64,000 nt of DNA from Mactromeris polynyma. Taxonomy: Eukaryota; Mollusca; Bivalvia; Venerida; Mactridae. Below the pieces are notes generated by a model. That model did no database searches, had not been told where the DNA came from, and saw only the letters and a list, made by a program, of their open reading frames with translations. Shown in pieces: positions 61,861-64,000 of the stretch. The stretch is from NCBI GenBank assembly GCA_032209605.1, contig JASFXZ010000026.1, positions 5,766,001 through 5,830,000 on the forward strand. Direction: 5' to 3'. Made by a program: the position numbers and the translations under genes. Each line of letters opens with the position of its first letter. Position 1 is the first letter of the stretch.

Positions 61861-64000
61861 TCAGAATAAGTTAGTTTGTAACATAATTCGAATAAATTCT
61901 GATTGGTCAACATGTCCATCACCATTAATGTCTGCTTCTTCCATCATCTCCTCCAGTTCACGTTCAGTAAATCTAATTCCTGATTCTTCACAAGACGCCT
62001 GTAAATCATCCAATGTTATAGAACCTTTCTGTGCTGCAAGTACAATCAATAAAGCCTGGTAAATATAAAACTTCCTATAGATCTACCCACAACTACAAAA
62101 CTACAACTACTAACAGCAGTATTGTTTGTACAAATATCTGTTTAATTAATTGCGGTATATGTATCAATGTGTGCTAATAATATCCCAAGTTGGAAAATGG
62201 ACAAGTCCACAGTAGGGATTTAGACAAAATACGTGGCTCTACAGTGGAGAATTAGATCCCAAAAAAACCAGTCAGTCCACATCTCCCCCCTAGGGCAAAA
62301 TATTGATAGGTGCATAATTTGGTAAATAATGAGACTTCCTATTTTACTTGGAAGACTTGTTTTGAACGTATTTCAGAACTCCATATTGATGCTTTTTCTC
62401 TTAGACTTCAAAACTTATCTATTTTTTAGCCTGGACCATGATATAACTTTAATTGAGCATCATTTCCAGAAAAAAACGTCACATATGACATCACCATGTA
62501 CTGACAGTAAGCAATATTTGCTCCATATGGCAATGTGAAAATGAAGTCACCATATGGAGTAAATATTGTTTTTTGTATGCAAATAGTGATATATCATGTT
62601 GCGTTTCTTGAAATGACGTCATTTACAGAAGAGGTTATAAATCCCATAGCAGCACTCAATTTTAATTACTTACCATGATCAAACATTGAGAAACCCTTTA
62701 AAATCTCATCATACATATCCCTAGAATCTCCTTGTCTGTCTATAACTGTCTCAAGAAACTCATTAAAATCCAACATTCTGAAATTAATAAATACATGACT
62801 TTAACAAGTGTAAGCTAAAGACTCACAAACTTACGAGCCATTGGATATCAGAAGACACTGAGGTCTCTGTGTGGTAGCATGACTGGAGCCATGTGCATGT
62901 GAAGAATTTTGCTTTATTTTAGATTAATGTTTTAAAAGTAAAGTGTTTGTTTATTACAGTGTCACCCATATTTAAAGGGCCAGTCATTACTAACTTATGA
63001 TACACCTACTTTCTGAGTACATTAAAATTTTACTTCCTGCTTCCTATTCTATAATGCCAGGCACCAGGCAGGTAAGGCACAAGGTAACCACTACATGTAT
63101 TTAACTATCTGGTGGCTCACCAACCTGCCATATCAAAACGGACCCCTACCAGGATTTGAACCTATGACCGCCCGCTCCAAAGGCGTATACCTTAACCACT
63201 CGGCCACAAGAGATAAATATATCTTGACACATGCTTAAATCACAATTAGCATTATTGATAACAAAGCAATCACAATTAGTTTAAGCATATTCCTTTTACA
63301 TTCATTGTGAAACATGTAATTAATTACAACTGTTTAAAATCACTCTCGATGATTGTTTCCTGCGTTACTAACCAGTACTTGCACACCTATTTCAGCGACA
63401 GTGAAATGAGCAGTCAACCTTGTCCAAGATAGGATTTGAGCATGCAAGCGAGTCAGACTCTTTACCCATCAGTCTGGATAGATCAAAAAAACCTACAGCA
63501 ATATTAATGTCCATTGAAAAGAGTCACCAAAAACGTCATGTTTGGTTAAATCAAAACAATTTAGAAGGGTCTAATTATATAGCAGAATCATCATACTTGA
63601 CCATGTACACTGCCATCCTTCAACTGCGTGTCAAAATAAAACTACACATTGTGTGACTGTTATTCCGATTTTATGAACGTTGAAACTTATACATGCAATA
63701 ACTTTTGCAGACTAGACAAACTTATAGGAATGCTTGAAATATGCATATTTAAATTATCATAGCATTTATAAAAAAATCTATGAACATGCATGCAGTGTTC
63801 TTTATTTACCCACCAGTTCTTACATATTTTCACAATGCTAATTGGATTTGCTATGTGCATTGGATATGCAGCAGGTATTGATTCGATCTTAACTACACAT
63901 GAAAAACTCCCGGCTGTGGAAAGACTTAATGAATGAAAACATACCCAATTCCCTTCAAGCTGCCATCATTTGTAAGTTGTTTGGCTTCTTCTTGTGACAC
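61861..64000 (-). CDS. Centrin-like EF-hand protein, last three exons (5' part outside window)
   Basis: Exons on the - strand: 64000-63945 (partial), 62777-62674 and 62033-61861 with the TAA stop. Donors are TTGG|GTATGT and CATG|GTAAGT; acceptors are TTAATTTCAG|A and TGTACTTGCAG|C. Phases join without a break. The protein runs from SQEEAKQLTNDGSLKGIG through LDFNEFLETV and EILKGFSMFD to a canonical EF-hand DINGDGHVDQSE and the end FIRIMLQTNLF. The segment EILK.F..FD....G.IT..DL and a terminus FIRIM..T.LF are centrin hallmarks, so a role at centrioles or basal bodies is likely. The last loop keeps D1, N3, D5, D9 and E12. The preceding loop (DHAQKGSITLDD) lacks acidic residues at positions 3 and 5 and has D, not E, at 12, so it probably does not bind calcium. 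Introns hold SINEs and a palindromic MITE. Confidence 0.85.
62440..62634. mobile_element. Second CRE-bearing palindromic MITE, in a centrin intron
   Basis: It shares CATGTACTGACAGTAAGCAA and TAGTGATAT-type words with 60214-60418, and has ATGACGTCATTTACAGAAG near its right end. The left terminus is worn. It lies in the intron between the last two exons of the centrin-like gene. Confidence 0.7.
63135..63222 (-). mobile_element. tRNA-Ser-like SINE head or tRNA pseudogene
   Basis: The reverse complement has TGGCCGAGTGGTTAAGG, a Ser/Leu-type A-box, a 5-pair anticodon arm around a TTGGAGC loop (anticodon GGA, Ser), and a B-box GGTTCAAATCC. The acceptor stem does not pair and the T stem is weak, so it is not an intact tRNA. 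The flank to the left probably holds the SINE tail. It lies in a centrin intron. Confidence 0.6.
63290..63480 (-). mobile_element. tRNA-derived SINE, family 1 (minus), in a centrin intron
   Basis: The reverse complement carries AAGTACTGGTTAGTAACGCA, CATCGAGAGTGATT and TTTCACAATGAATGTAAAA, the same core as at 41.8-41.9 kb. The tRNA-like head is degraded. Confidence 0.65.

Noticed and set aside
63135..63222. Intact tRNA-Ser gene on the minus strand
   Set aside because: The A-box, B-box and anticodon arm are recognisable, but the acceptor stem does not pair and the T stem is weak; a SINE head or pseudogene fits better.

Overview
The window is AT-rich, intron-containing metazoan nuclear DNA with a dense load of short interspersed repeats. 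The repeat types (tRNA-headed SINEs, CR1-like LINE 3' ends, many palindromic MITEs, and the AGCTCACCTGAGC and TTTGACC/TGACCTTGACC dispersed repeats) are of a kind I associate with bivalve molluscs. That assignment is an inference from repeat style, not from a marker gene.

Layout. Positions 1-21.2 kb hold no recognisable coding exon, only scattered SINEs and MITEs, and may be intron or 5' flank of the next gene. At 21.2-24.3 kb one long exon on the + strand carries a 5' UTR piece after a good splice acceptor and an uninterrupted 928-codon reading frame. The protein is mostly disordered and I do not recognise it; it has an N-terminal proline run and a C-terminal PDZ-ligand motif. Positions 24.4-37 kb are 3' UTR or intergenic sequence with MITEs and repeats.

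The main structure is at 38.6-56.5 kb: three tandem two-exon genes on the - strand (copies A, B, C). They share the same splice phase, the same donor sequence and homologous sequence after exon 2. The proteins (254, 241 and 248 aa) have a mitochondrial-type N-terminus and resemble MAIP1, the m-AAA protease-interacting protein, a Tim44/NTF2-like matrix protein. The array is full of inserted elements. Two of them, in the intron of copy A, are missing from the aligned intron of copy B, so they arrived after the duplication.

Positions 50-61 kb are a transposon graveyard: a CR1/Jockey-type LINE relic, a decayed Ulp1-like cysteine protease, a LINE 3' half with a pentanucleotide tail, a GC-rich Harbinger-like MITE and a near-perfect 102-nt hairpin. 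At the right edge (61.9-64 kb) are the last three exons of a centrin-like EF-hand gene on the - strand, continuing beyond the window.

No functional link between the genes is evident. MAIP1 acts in mitochondria, centrin at centrioles or basal bodies, and the 928-aa protein may be a scaffold. I found no convincing intact tRNA, no rRNA and no CRISPR array. The best candidate for something new is the expanded MAIP1-like array, followed by the unassigned 928-aa protein and the hairpin at 54.8 kb.
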